From an uncultured bacterium (GTDB taxonomy: Bacteria; Nitrospirota; Thermodesulfovibrionia; Thermodesulfovibrionales; CALJEL01), in contig CALJEL010000104.1 in assembly GCA_938074335.1 (NCBI GenBank), positions 1-39,037 of the forward strand: 39,037 nt of DNA. Reading direction: 5' to 3'. This document shows, one piece after another, positions 16,014 through 24,744 of the stretch (its first letter is position 1; each line of letters opens with the position of its first letter). A model generated the notes under the pieces. That model made no database searches and had not been told where the DNA came from. It saw nothing but the letters and a program-made list of their open reading frames with translations. Position numbers and translations under genes: made by a program.

Positions 16014-17039
16014 CTAAAAGACCTTCAATATCCTGAGAGTGCCTGTAATGAATATATTTAAAAGGCTTAAAGGAATTAAGACCTTCCAGCCAATAGCCAT
16101 GAGCTGGTCATACCTGTATCTTGGAAGGGTCGCCCTTATCCAGTAATAGAAAAAGATAAAGAAATATACCTTGAGAACAAACCAGACAACCCCGGGCACA
16201 AGTCCGAGCCATGGAAGGGCCTTTAAAATAAAAGGAGGCAATGTCCAGCCACCAAAATAACAGGCTGTAAGAAGAGAAGCCATTACTATCATGGCAATGT
16301 ATTCACCTGCATAAAAGAGTGCAAACCTGAATCCCGAGTATTCTGCAAAATATCCTGCCACAAGCTCACTCTCAGCCTCAGGAAGGTCAAAAGGTGCCCT
16401 GTTTGTCTCTGCAAAGGCAGCTACAAGGAATACAAAAAGTCCCAGTATCTGGGGTATTGCAAACATACCATAAGGCAACTTATTCTGCGCCTCCACTATC
16501 TCCCTCAGATTCAATGAACCTGCCATTATCATAACTCCCACAAGACTCAATCCCATTGCTATCTCATAACTCAATACCTGTGCTGAAGACCTCAGACCTC
16601 CAAGAAATGCATATTTTGAATTTGATGCCCATCCAGCCATCACTATGCCATAGGCACCAAGAGAAGACATGGCAAGTATAAAAAGAAGACCAATATTGAT
16701 ATTTGCCACATACCAGTCTTTATAAAAGGGGATTACTGAAAGAGAGCTTATAGCAGCCACAAAGGATATCACGGGTGCAAAGTAAAAGACGGTTCTGTCA
16801 GCCTTCTCAGGGATAATGTCCTCCTTAAAAAAGAGCTTTATCATGTCTGCAACGGGCTGAAGAATTCCATGAGGCCCTACCCTCATGGGCCCCATCCTGA
16901 CCTGCATGTGACCTATGGCCTTTCTTTCAAAATATGTGGCATAGGCCACATGAAACATGGCAACAGAAACAAGGATTATTGACTTTACCACAGCAAGGAT
17001 AATACTTAAAACTGCAGGTTCATTTATAAAGGCTAACAT
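16014..17039 (-). CDS. nuoH: NADH-quinone oxidoreductase subunit H, 341 aa
   Basis: Membrane subunit that forms much of the quinone chamber. Signatures include AYATYFERKAIGHMQVRMGP, HGILQPVADMIKLFFKED, and FDLPEAESELVAGYFAEYSG with the conserved acidic residues of the E-channel. Eight to nine hydrophobic helices and normal length. It is 3 bases after nuoG. Confidence 0.97.
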   Translation of the reverse strand: MLAFINEPAVLSIILAVVKSIILVSVAMFHVAYATYFERKAIGHMQVRMGPMRVGPHGILQPVADMIKLFFKEDIIPEKADRTVFYFAPVISFVAAISSLSVIPFYKDWYVANINIGLLFILAMSSLGAYGIVMAGWASNSKYAFLGGLRSSAQVLSYEIAMGLSLVGVMIMAGSLNLREIVEAQNKLPYGMFAIPQILGLFVFLVAAFAETNRAPFDLPEAESELVAGYFAEYSGFRFALFYAGEYIAMIVMASLLTACYFGGWTLPPFILKALPWLGLVPGVVWFVLKVYFFIFFYYWIRATLPRYRYDQLMAIGWKVLIPLSLLNIFITGTLRILKVF

Positions 17040-17042
17040 AAC

Positions 17043-19613
17043 CTATCCCTCCTTCTGGAGTAATTTTAACTCTACAAGAGGTACGCCTATTGGATTTATT
17101 GTGAAATCTGTTATGGAAAGAATGCCTTTCCCCTCTTTAAAGAATGGAACAATGAGTATACCATCTGGAAGATTATCATCTATCTTTACTGGAAAGCCCA
17201 TTTCTCCAAAAGGACCTGCTATCCTAAGCTCCTCTTCAGTATCTGCCTTCAGGATCTCTCTGGTTTTTGAGGAGATTCTCACAAAAGGTCCTCCTGATAT
17301 TAAGCCTATGGCTTTAGAATACCTGCTAATTGTAGCAGAAAGCAGGGGGGATTTTTCAATTACTATTTTCAACTCCTCTTTTTGCAGACCCTGAGACCGA
17401 TTCTTTGATCTCTCAAGCCATTCCTCTATAACCGGTCTGGTTTGTCTCAGAGGTTCTCCTCTGTAAGGCCAGAGGAGGCCCCTTTTTAGTTCTGTAGGGC
17501 TCAGGTTTTTATGAAGGCCTGAGACAGCACAGATCTCTTTCCATATATCATCCACTGAATTATAGGGCATGGATATGCCTGACAGTTGACCAATCTCCTT
17601 AAATACCTGCCAGTCCTCAGGGATCGCAGACACTGGCTCTATGGAGCTTGTAAAAAACTGCATCCTCCTTTCAAGGTTCGTGAAGCTTCCTTCTCTTTCT
17701 GGCCATGCCCTCACAGGTATGCCTATATGGGCAAGGGACATGGTCTCTGTAAAGAATGAATCCTGCACTATCAAGAGTTCTAATTCATCCAGTGCCTTCC
17801 TGATCCTTCCTCCACCTGGAAGCTCTGTTACAGGGTCAAGGCCAGCTATATAGAGGGCCTTTATAGAACCTCCTTCAACAAGCTCAATAATATCATAAAG
17901 GCTATGGCCCTTATCATTTGATAAAGGAAAACCCCATATCTCCTCCACAGGGCTTCTCCAGGCATCAATGGATATATCTCTGCCTCCGGGAAGCATATCA
18001 GGAAGTATGCCCATATCTATGAGACCCTGCTCATTTGGAGATTCTGGAAGGATATATACCCTTGCATCCAGCAGCAGGGCAATCATACCATAAAGTAAAA
18101 GGCTTAGAGGCCCTTCTTTGTCCTGAAGAATTCCATTCCCAAGGACAATGGATATGAGTTCTTTTTTGGAAAGACTTTCCACAATACTTGTTATCTCAGG
18201 TGAAACCTGAAAGGCCTGGCTCAAAAATTGAGACAGGAAAGACTGAAGCCTTTTACCAGCCTTATTAAAGTTCACCTTCCCCTGCCTTCTTTTCCGTATC
18301 TCACCTGTCAGCTCTATAAGAGACTGCTCTGATAGTTGCCAAGTGCTGTGCCTTTTAAGTCCAGGGCAGTGGCCTATTGTGAGGACCTCTGCTCCTTTTA
18401 GATAGGCCTGTCTTATATGGATTCCAAATACAGGAGCTATACCATGGGGGTCTCCACCAGCAACTATTATTGCCTCTGAATTAACAATTCCCTGAAGTCT
18501 GTTTGCTGTAGCACCAGGTCCAAGGAGTTCTTCAAAAAATTGTTCCATCTGGAGATAACCAAGCCCTGCTACTGAATCAAGATTATTTGAACCAAGACCT
18601 CTGATTAATTTTCCAAATAAATAGGCATCTTCATTTGTAAGCCTTCCACCGGCAATCCCTGCAATTGCAGAGGAACCATATTTTTTCCTTATCTCAAGGA
18701 GGCAGCTCGCAGCCCTTGAGATAGCCTCTTCATGGTGAAGGTTATACCTTGTATCTCCAATCCGTATAAAGGCACTTCTAAGTCTATCTTCGTGATCAAC
18801 AAAATCATAACCAAACCTTCCCGCTGCACAGGTAAGACCATTATTTGGCTCCTTCATATAACCTTCCATTGCAAGACCTGACCAGAATCTTATTATCCTG
18901 TTTTCCCTCTTCTGGATGAGTATCCTGCAACCAACTCCACAGAATCCACATATCCCCTCTACTGTCTCAACCATCCATGGTCTGTACTCATGAAGGTGAA
19001 GCCTTGATATCAATGAGCCAACAGGGCAGGCACTCAGACAATTACCACAGTATTCACAATCAAACCTTTCACCGGAGAATGGCTCTATAACACTTCTGTC
19101 TCCTCTATTAATCACAGAAAGTGCATCAGCACCCTGAAGCTCTCTACAGGTCCTCACACATCTGGTGCACAGTATGCACCTCTTCATGTTTCTTACAATT
19201 AAAGGGTCTTTTATTATTTCTGGAGACCTTCTCTTTCCTTCTTTAAACCTTCCCTGAGATGGTCCATATTTTAAAACAGCATCCTGAAGCTCGCACTCTC
19301 CAGCCTTATCACATACAGGGCATTCAAGTGGATGATTTATAAGAAGAAATTCAAGGATAGCACGCCTCGCCTTTATTACTTCTTCTGTCTCTGTGCGAAT
19401 AATAATTCCATCAGCTACCATCGTGGTACAGGCAGTTTGAAGCCTCGGGACCTTTTCTATCTCCACAAGACAGAGCCTGCAACCACCCCATGGAGTTAAT
19501 CCCTCAAGGGCACAGAGTGTGGGGATCCTTATGCCAGCCCTTTTTGCTGCCTCAAGGATAGTTACTGGCTCAGATAAAAAGACAGGCTTTTCATTTATTG
19601 TTACCCTTATCAT
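17043..19613 (-). CDS. nuoG: NADH-quinone oxidoreductase subunit G, 856 aa
   Basis: Electron-wire subunit of the peripheral arm. The 2Fe-2S N1b ligands are Cys34, 45, 48, 62. N5 is bound by His94, Cys98, 101, 107. N4 is in the CILCTRCVRTC and CEYCGNCLSACP region. The off-path cluster N7 motif CGFCGVGC, with a later Cys in NGLTCAAGR, is retained; many bacteria have lost it. A molybdopterin-oxidoreductase-like domain without evident cofactor use fills residues about 215-750, and a C-terminal extension of about 100 residues follows. It begins 18 bases after nuoEF. Confidence 0.95.
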   Translation of the reverse strand: MIRVTINEKPVFLSEPVTILEAAKRAGIRIPTLCALEGLTPWGGCRLCLVEIEKVPRLQTACTTMVADGIIIRTETEEVIKARRAILEFLLINHPLECPVCDKAGECELQDAVLKYGPSQGRFKEGKRRSPEIIKDPLIVRNMKRCILCTRCVRTCRELQGADALSVINRGDRSVIEPFSGERFDCEYCGNCLSACPVGSLISRLHLHEYRPWMVETVEGICGFCGVGCRILIQKRENRIIRFWSGLAMEGYMKEPNNGLTCAAGRFGYDFVDHEDRLRSAFIRIGDTRYNLHHEEAISRAASCLLEIRKKYGSSAIAGIAGGRLTNEDAYLFGKLIRGLGSNNLDSVAGLGYLQMEQFFEELLGPGATANRLQGIVNSEAIIVAGGDPHGIAPVFGIHIRQAYLKGAEVLTIGHCPGLKRHSTWQLSEQSLIELTGEIRKRRQGKVNFNKAGKRLQSFLSQFLSQAFQVSPEITSIVESLSKKELISIVLGNGILQDKEGPLSLLLYGMIALLLDARVYILPESPNEQGLIDMGILPDMLPGGRDISIDAWRSPVEEIWGFPLSNDKGHSLYDIIELVEGGSIKALYIAGLDPVTELPGGGRIRKALDELELLIVQDSFFTETMSLAHIGIPVRAWPEREGSFTNLERRMQFFTSSIEPVSAIPEDWQVFKEIGQLSGISMPYNSVDDIWKEICAVSGLHKNLSPTELKRGLLWPYRGEPLRQTRPVIEEWLERSKNRSQGLQKEELKIVIEKSPLLSATISRYSKAIGLISGGPFVRISSKTREILKADTEEELRIAGPFGEMGFPVKIDDNLPDGILIVPFFKEGKGILSITDFTINPIGVPLVELKLLQKEG

Positions 19614-19631
19614 CCTTGCAAGACCTCGTCT

Positions 19632-21401
19632 TTATTCTGACCCCTTTAAGGGACATCCTGCTTGTCTTATGTGCTCTTTGAATTCTTCCTCAAAATGTCG
19701 AAGTATTCCTCCAATAACACAGGCTGCAGCATCACCAAGGGCACAGAAGGTCTTTCCTGATATGTTATCAGAGACCTCTTTAAGTAAAGAGATATTCTCT
19801 TCCTTTGCCCTTCCTTCTTCAATTCTTTTTAAGATATTCTCAAGCCATCCTGTCCCCTCTCTACAGGGTGTGCATTTACCACAGGATTCATGTCTGTAAA
19901 AACTCATTGCCCTCATGGCGAGCCTTACCATGCAGATATCCTCTCCAAAGACCATCAATCCACCTGTTCCAAGCATACTTTTATATCTAAGAGGCCCTGT
20001 AAAATCCATTGGACAGTCAAGCATATCCTTTGTAAGCACCGGTGTTGAAAGCCCACCAGGGATGATTGCCTTTATCTGACCAGAGGATGGACCACCAGCT
20101 ATCTCAAGAATCTCCTTTAAAGTTATCCCCATTGGCAGTTCATAAACTCCTGGTTTTTTTACACCACTTATGGAGAATAGCTTTGGTCCTGGTGCCTCCT
20201 TTGAACCTATCTTTGAATAAACTTCTGCTCCAAGAACAAGGATAAGAGGTATATTTGCAATGGTCTCCACATTATTTACAACTGTTGGCTTTCCATTATA
20301 TCCGCTGTTAACAGGAAAGGGTGGTCTTATCCTTGGCTGGCCTCTACTTCCTTCAATGGATTCAATAAGGGCAGTCTCCTCACCACAGATATAGGCACCA
20401 GCACCCCTGTGAATAGCAATATCAAAATTAAAATCACTTCCAAGGATATTCTTACCAAGAAGGCTGTCCTGCCTTGCTTCCTCTATTGCCCTCTCAAGGA
20501 CAGGAACAACCTCAGGATACTCATATCTAAGGTAGATATATCCCCTGGATGCGCCAATGGCATAGCCAGCTATAAGCATTCCCTCTATTATCTGATGAGG
20601 GGTTCTGCTAAGAAGTACCCTGTCTTTAAAGGTCCCTGGCTCTCCCTCATCAGCATTGATAATAAGAAATTTAGGAGTCTTCGGGTCCTGTCTTGCAAAG
20701 GCCCATTTGATTCCTGTAGGAAAACCAGCTCCACCCCTTCCCCTCAAGCCAGATCTTTTAATAATATCTATGACCTCTTCTGGCTTCATGCCAAGTACCT
20801 TTTTAAAGGCCTCATAACCTCCACTTGCCTTATAGGAAGAAAGGTTGCGATCAAGGTTCTTTAAGAGATAACTTTCAGGCCTCATGGGGAAAAGATTAAT
20901 AGAGTTATGCTCGGGTTGAGGAAGAAAGCCCTGCTGAAGGTCTTTCAGGAGCTTATCTATCTTTTCCCTGTTAAGCCGGCCTATGAGGATATCATTTACA
21001 AGCATAGCGGGTCCTGTGCCACAGGCACCGATGCATTCAGTTATCATGAGGCTCATGGCAGAAGGTTCAGGCTCATAGGAGAATATCCCGTGACCGATTT
21101 CTTTAAATCCGTGGTTTTTAATAAGATGCTCAATAAGCCTGTCTCCTCCCATGGCCATGCATGCTACATTCCTGCATATCTGAAGGAGATACCTGCCAGG
21201 TGGCATGGAATTATAAAAGCTATAAAAGGTATAGACACCCTTTATAAAGACAGGACTGAGCCCAGTAGTATTTGATATCTCAACAACTCCGCTCTGGGAA
21301 ATATAACCATCTCTTTTTTGCAGTAGATGAAGTAATGGCATGACAAGGGATGCCTTTGAGGGATAAGAAGTCTCAAACCCCGAAGTTAGTTTTGTTTTCA
21401 T
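19632..21401 (-). CDS. nuoEF: Fused NuoE-NuoF: NADH-binding electron-input module, 589 aa
   Basis: NADH is oxidised here and electrons enter through FMN. Residues 1 to about 155 are NuoE: a thioredoxin-like fold with the 2Fe-2S N1a ligands Cys76, Cys81, Cys123 and Cys127. A linker of about 25 residues leads to NuoF: the FMN loop SGLRGRGGAGFPTGIKW, NADH-site NADEGEPGTFKDR, and the N3 cluster motif ESCGKCTPCREG with a distal Cys in TFCALGDAA. No stop codon or frameshift separates the parts, so this is a true fusion of two normally separate subunits. There is no extra C-terminal ferredoxin domain as in hydrogenase-linked NuoF homologues. Confidence 0.93.
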   Translation of the reverse strand: MKTKLTSGFETSYPSKASLVMPLLHLLQKRDGYISQSGVVEISNTTGLSPVFIKGVYTFYSFYNSMPPGRYLLQICRNVACMAMGGDRLIEHLIKNHGFKEIGHGIFSYEPEPSAMSLMITECIGACGTGPAMLVNDILIGRLNREKIDKLLKDLQQGFLPQPEHNSINLFPMRPESYLLKNLDRNLSSYKASGGYEAFKKVLGMKPEEVIDIIKRSGLRGRGGAGFPTGIKWAFARQDPKTPKFLIINADEGEPGTFKDRVLLSRTPHQIIEGMLIAGYAIGASRGYIYLRYEYPEVVPVLERAIEEARQDSLLGKNILGSDFNFDIAIHRGAGAYICGEETALIESIEGSRGQPRIRPPFPVNSGYNGKPTVVNNVETIANIPLILVLGAEVYSKIGSKEAPGPKLFSISGVKKPGVYELPMGITLKEILEIAGGPSSGQIKAIIPGGLSTPVLTKDMLDCPMDFTGPLRYKSMLGTGGLMVFGEDICMVRLAMRAMSFYRHESCGKCTPCREGTGWLENILKRIEEGRAKEENISLLKEVSDNISGKTFCALGDAAACVIGGILRHFEEEFKEHIRQAGCPLKGSE

Positions 21402-21511
21402 AAATAAATGAGCCGGTGAAGTGTGAGATACCTAAATGCAAATCAGACAACTACTGTCTTAATATCTCTTAAATCCCTTCACTAATTAAATGAATCGATC
21501 GGGCAGGAAAT

Positions 21512-22735
21512 TTATCTATCACACTCACCAAGCACTATATCTATAGTTCCTATATTGGCTATCACATCAGCAACAAGATGGCCTTCACAAAGCCTTGGCA
21601 GCACCGAGGCATGCACAAAGGATGGAGACCTGAGCCTCAGCCTGTAAGGCCTGCCAGTCCCGTCACTTACTATGTAAAAGCCAAGCTCTCCCTTTGGAGC
21701 CTCTATGGCTGAATATATCTCTCCTTCAGGTGCTGCTATAGGTCCCTTCGTTATGAGGACGAATTGATGTATCAGAGATTCCATCTCTGACATGACCTTC
21801 TCTTTGGGAGGAAGGGTAAATTTAGGTGCGTCCGGTGCCATTACTGGTCCCTTTGGCATTCTCTCTATGCACTGTTTGATTATCCTATTGGATTGTCTCA
21901 TCTCCTGCATCCTCACCTTATAACGATCATAGACATCTCCATTCTTTCCTACAGGCACCTCAAAATCTACCCATGGATAGGCATCATAGGGCGCAAATTT
22001 TCTCACATCATAAGGAACTCCCGACCCCCTCAGCACAGGCCCTGTAAGCCCCCAGTTTATTGCCTCCTCAGCAGAAATAACTCCGATACCCTTTGTCCGC
22101 TGGAGCCATATCCTGTTCTGGTCAATTAAGGTCTCATATTCCTCTATCCTCCTGGGAAACTCCTCTGTAAATTCATAAAGACTATCAAGAAACTCCTCTG
22201 TTACATCATTCCTCACACCACCGATCCTTGGATAGCTTGTGGTGAGTCTTGCTCCGCATAGATGCTCAAATAGATCAAGGAGCCATTCCCTTTCTCTGAA
22301 GGAATAAAGAAATACTGTCATTGCTCCTATATCAAGGGCATGGGTTGCTATCCAGAGAAGATGTCCTGAAAGCCTTGCCATCTCAGAAACTATTGTCCTT
22401 ATATACTTTGCCCTTGGAGGAGCCTCTATCCCGAAAAGCCTCTCAACAGCAAGGACATACCCCACATTATTTGCCATGGAAACTATATAATCCAGCCTGT
22501 CACTCAGCGGTAAAGCATTCAGATATGTCCTGTGCTCGCATAACTTTTCTGTTCCTCTATGGAGATACCCTACATAGGGTGTACACTTAACAACTGTCTC
22601 ACCATCAAGCTCAAGCACTAGCCTCAGGACTCCATGTGTTGAGGGATGCTGTGGTCCCATACTGAGCACAAGCTCTTTTGTCTTAAGCCCTGTGCGAATG
22701 TCTTCCTTTAGCTCACGCATCGTTATATTACTCAT
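21512..22735 (-). CDS. nuoD: NADH-quinone oxidoreductase subunit D, 407 aa
   Basis: The 49-kDa-type subunit that forms the quinone pocket with NuoB. Signatures: [20 protein letters not shown] (the His-bearing loop near the quinone), [22 protein letters not shown] and [18 protein letters not shown]. Length is normal and the C-terminus ends in [10 protein letters not shown], as usual. The ATG overlaps the nuoC stop by 4 bases. The gap of 110 bases to nuoEF is the longest in the operon; it contains one TTCACTAA word (minus strand) but no obvious terminator. Confidence 0.97.
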   Translation of the reverse strand: MSNITMRELKEDIRTGLKTKELVLSMGPQHPSTHGVLRLVLELDGETVVKCTPYVGYLHRGTEKLCEHRTYLNALPLSDRLDYIVSMANNVGYVLAVERLFGIEAPPRAKYIRTIVSEMARLSGHLLWIATHALDIGAMTVFLYSFREREWLLDLFEHLCGARLTTSYPRIGGVRNDVTEEFLDSLYEFTEEFPRRIEEYETLIDQNRIWLQRTKGIGVISAEEAINWGLTGPVLRGSGVPYDVRKFAPYDAYPWVDFEVPVGKNGDVYDRYKVRMQEMRQSNRIIKQCIERMPKGPVMAPDAPKFTLPPKEKVMSEMESLIHQFVLITKGPIAAPEGEIYSAIEAPKGELGFYIVSDGTGRPYRLRLRSPSFVHASVLPRLCEGHLVADVIANIGTIDIVLGECDR

Positions 22736-23283
22736 CTCTCCTGAGCTCCATACCAGTCAAATTTTTTATTTCTTTTTGCAATCTGAAGGACCTCTCTGAA
22801 ACCAGACCAGTCCTTCTCTCCTTTATAACCCTCAAGAGGATAATCCTTTCTAAGCGGATAACCTTCCCAGTCTTCTGGAAGGAGTATCCTTCTTAGGTCA
22901 GGATGACCACGGAACTGAATGCCAAACATATCAAAGCATTCCCTTTCATGCCAGTTTGCACCAATATAGATAGGCATAACTGAATCTATTACAGGGTCTT
23001 CTTCCGGGACCTCTGCCTTAAGCCTCAGGAGATGCCTGAATTTTATGGAATAAAGGTGATAGACCACCTCAAATCTTGGCACCTTTTTCCCGAGCCAGTC
23101 CACTGCTGTAAGGTCTTTTAAAAAATCCATCTGTATATCAGGCTCTTCTTTAAGAAAGCTGAGCAGATCAAGGATATGGTCCCTCTTAACAATAACCGAG
23201 ACCTGATCCCTGAATTCTTTTATTTCCCTTACATCCTCGGGAAATCTTTCCCTTAGTCTTTCAGCTATCTGAAGGGGCTCCAT
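22732..23283 (-). CDS. nuoC: NADH-quinone oxidoreductase subunit C, 183 aa
   Basis: Structural 30-kDa-type subunit of the peripheral arm. The signature [34 protein letters not shown] appears around residues 115-148 ([10 protein letters not shown] and [15 protein letters not shown]). Separate from NuoD, unlike the CD fusion of enteric bacteria. A Shine-Dalgarno AAGGAG sits 10 bases before the ATG, inside the end of nuoB, which it overlaps by 19 bases. Confidence 0.95.
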   Translation of the reverse strand: MEPLQIAERLRERFPEDVREIKEFRDQVSVIVKRDHILDLLSFLKEEPDIQMDFLKDLTAVDWLGKKVPRFEVVYHLYSIKFRHLLRLKAEVPEEDPVIDSVMPIYIGANWHERECFDMFGIQFRGHPDLRRILLPEDWEGYPLRKDYPLEGYKGEKDWSGFREVLQIAKRNKKFDWYGAQER

Positions 23284-23804
23284 CTCATATGCTCCTTTTT
23301 AATCTTTTCCTGAAGTTTGAGTATCCCATACATAAGGGCCTCCGGTCGTGGAGGACATCCTGGCACATAGACATCCACAGGAAGAAAACTATCACAACCC
23401 TGAACAACAGAATAGGTATTATATATCCCTCCGGAGCAGGCACAGCTTCCCATGGCAATAACATATCTTGGCTCAGGCATCTGGTCATAGACCCTTCTAA
23501 CAACCGGTGCCATCTTTTTTGTTACAGTGCCAGCAACTATCATGAAATCAGCCTGCCTTGGAGAACCCCTGAAGATAACGCCAAACCTATCAAGGTCGTA
23601 GTGGCTTGAGCCAGTTGTCATCATCTCAATGGCACAGCAGGCAAGCCCGAAAGTAACTGGCCATAGTGAAGAGGCCCTTCCCCAGTTTATGATCTTATCA
23701 AGGGTAGTGATAATGGTATTGGCTCCTGGTATTATCTTAATACCCTCTTCAACCTCTACAAGACTCACACCCAAATTTACAGAGGTATCAACAATCAATC
23801 CCAT
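23265..23804 (-). CDS. nuoB: NADH-quinone oxidoreductase subunit B, 179 aa
   Basis: Holds the terminal cluster N2. Ligands Cys56-Cys57 (GLACCAIEM), Cys121 (GSCACSGG) and Cys150 ([11 protein letters not shown]) are all present, counting from the start chosen here. Start choice: a strong AGGAGG lies 7-8 bases before the ATG at 23804, giving [10 protein letters not shown]. An in-frame ATG 21 bases further upstream (23825) has no such signal. Overlaps nuoA by 10 bases and nuoC by 19. Confidence 0.96.
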   Translation of the reverse strand: MGLIVDTSVNLGVSLVEVEEGIKIIPGANTIITTLDKIINWGRASSLWPVTFGLACCAIEMMTTGSSHYDLDRFGVIFRGSPRQADFMIVAGTVTKKMAPVVRRVYDQMPEPRYVIAMGSCACSGGIYNTYSVVQGCDSFLPVDVYVPGCPPRPEALMYGILKLQEKIKKEHMRWSPFR

Positions 23805-24166
23805 CGAAAGGCCTCCTTTTTCCATGCATAGATATAGCCTATAAGGAGTATCACTATAAATATTACCATCTCAATAAAGGCAAAGAGCCCGAGTTTGTCA
23901 AAGACAATTGCCCAGGGATAAAGAAAGATTGCCTCTACATCGAAGACCACAAAGAGCATGGCAATAATATAGAACCTCACCGAGAATCTGTATCTTGGCT
24001 CACCAACAGGTGTGATTCCAGATTCATAGGGCATGAGTTTTTCAGGATAGGGTCTTTTGGGTCTGAATAAAGAGGCGAATATTAAGATGCCGATACCTAT
24101 TGCTGAGGCCAGCAGCATAAATACCAGCACTGGAAGATATTCACTGGGCATATAAGAGCCAGGCAT
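23795..24166 (-). CDS. nuoA: NADH-quinone oxidoreductase subunit A, 123 aa
   Basis: Three-helix membrane subunit, first gene of the operon. Signatures: [24 protein letters not shown] and [17 protein letters not shown], with the acidic residues near the quinone. The first ATG (24166) coincides with the predicted transcription start of a consensus promoter, so the message would be leaderless. A second in-frame ATG five codons later (24151) would match the usual N-terminus of the family (EYLPVL). Neither has a Shine-Dalgarno. Confidence 0.95.
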   Translation of the reverse strand: MPGSYMPSEYLPVLVFMLLASAIGIGILIFASLFRPKRPYPEKLMPYESGITPVGEPRYRFSVRFYIIAMLFVVFDVEAIFLYPWAIVFDKLGLFAFIEMVIFIVILLIGYIYAWKKEAFRWD

Positions 24167-24171
24167 GGGTT

Positions 24172-24201
24172 TTTATACATTAAAAGCCATTGCCTTGTCA
24201 A
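24172..24201 (-). promoter_or_regulatory. Consensus promoter of the nuo operon
   Basis: Read leftward: TTGACA (24201-24196), an 18-base spacer, then TATAAA (24177-24172). Transcription would start about 7 bases on, near 24165, at the nuoA ATG itself. It stands back-to-back with the promoter of the coiled-coil gene; the two -35 boxes are 29 bases apart, so one regulator could control both. Confidence 0.7.
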
Positions 24202-24230
24202 GTGCCTAAGGGGGTGATTGCAAGACTTGC

Positions 24231-24260
24231 TTGACACTAAGACTAATATCATAGTAATAT
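24231..24260 (+). promoter_or_regulatory. Consensus promoter of the coiled-coil gene
   Basis: TTGACA (24231-24236), an 18-base spacer and TAATAT (24255-24260), then only 5 bases to the ATG at 24266. No Shine-Dalgarno is present, so the transcript should be leaderless. Confidence 0.65.
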
Positions 24261-24265
24261 GACTT

Positions 24266-24688
24266 ATGCCACAGACAGAGGAAAAGAAAACAGAAGAAAG
24301 AAAAGAGGAGTATTTATACAGGGCAGATCCCTTCACCTTTGTATTTCGTGAGCTTGATCTCATACATGGTGAGATTAGAGAAATCAAGGCAGAGCTTGGC
24401 CTCATCAATAAACGCTTTGATTCCATGAATGAAAGTGTCAATAAACGCTTTGATGAGGTCAATAAACGCTTTGATTCCATGAATGAAAGTGTCAATAGAC
24501 GATTTAATTCCTTGAGTGAAAGTGTCAATAAACGTTTTGATGAGGTCAATAAACGCTTTGATTCCATGAATGAAAGCGTCAATAAACGCTTTGATGATGT
24601 CAATAAGAGAATAGACAAGCTATATCTCATTGTTATATTAAATCTTATGGGAATTGTAGCTTTTTTAATAAAGACCTTCTTTTTTTAA
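24266..24688 (+). CDS. Tail-anchored coiled-coil repeat protein, 140 aa
   Basis: A charged head (about residues 1-46) is followed by a repeat region (about 47-115) built from two kinds of unit: an 11-residue NKRFDSMNESV and a 7-residue NKRFDEV, in the order 11-7-11-11-7-11-7. Both lengths fit coiled coils (hendecad and heptad). A final hydrophobic helix (LYLIVILNLMGIVAFLIKTFFF cut: LIVILNLMGIVAFLIK, about 119-134) would anchor the C-terminus in the membrane. The DNA repeats are nearly identical, so the region is recent or slipping. Function unknown; an oligomeric spacer or scaffold is possible. Divergent from nuoA with a short shared promoter region. Confidence 0.78.
   Translation: MPQTEEKKTEERKEEYLYRADPFTFVFRELDLIHGEIREIKAELGLINKRFDSMNESVNKRFDEVNKRFDSMNESVNRRFNSLSESVNKRFDEVNKRFDSMNESVNKRFDDVNKRIDKLYLIVILNLMGIVAFLIKTFFF
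24405..24611 (+). repeat. In-frame 33- and 21-base tandem repeats within the coiled-coil gene
   Basis: Units of 33 bases (AATAAACGCTTTGATTCC...) and 21 bases (AATAAACGCTTTGAT-GAGGTC) alternate in the order 33-21-33-33-21-33-21. They share the first 15 bases. Most copies differ by zero to three bases, while the fourth unit (NRRFNSLSESV) is more divergent. Confidence 0.85.
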
Positions 24689-24704
24689 TGCTATGATTAA
24701 ATCC

Positions 24705-24736
24705 AAAAAACTGCACCTACGAGGTGCAACTTTTAT
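24705..24736 (+). terminator. TGCACCT hairpin repeat, copy 2, acting as terminator
   Basis: AAAAAAC-TGCACCT, loop ACG, AGGTGCA-aCTTTTAT: a 7-bp perfect stem with A/T flanks, 16 bases after the coiled-coil stop. It is a good intrinsic terminator and also a copy of the repeat at 9391-9420. It sits about 9 bases before the GTG of the frameshifted gene that follows. Confidence 0.7.
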
Positions 24737-24744
24737 CCTGCATA

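Noticed and set aside
21402-21511. Extra gene or terminator between nuoD and nuoEF
   Set aside because: The 110-base gap has no open frame with signals and no stem with a T-run; one TTCACTAA word is too little to call a repeat.
23805-23825. Upstream ATG for nuoB
   Set aside because: The strong AGGAGG is placed for the ATG at 23804, and the shorter protein matches the family start.
24097-24630. Long minus-strand reading frame (177 codons) opposite the coiled-coil gene
   Set aside because: It is the mirror of the in-frame 33/21-base repeats (repeating LLTLSFMESK) and overlaps nuoA; no signals of its own.
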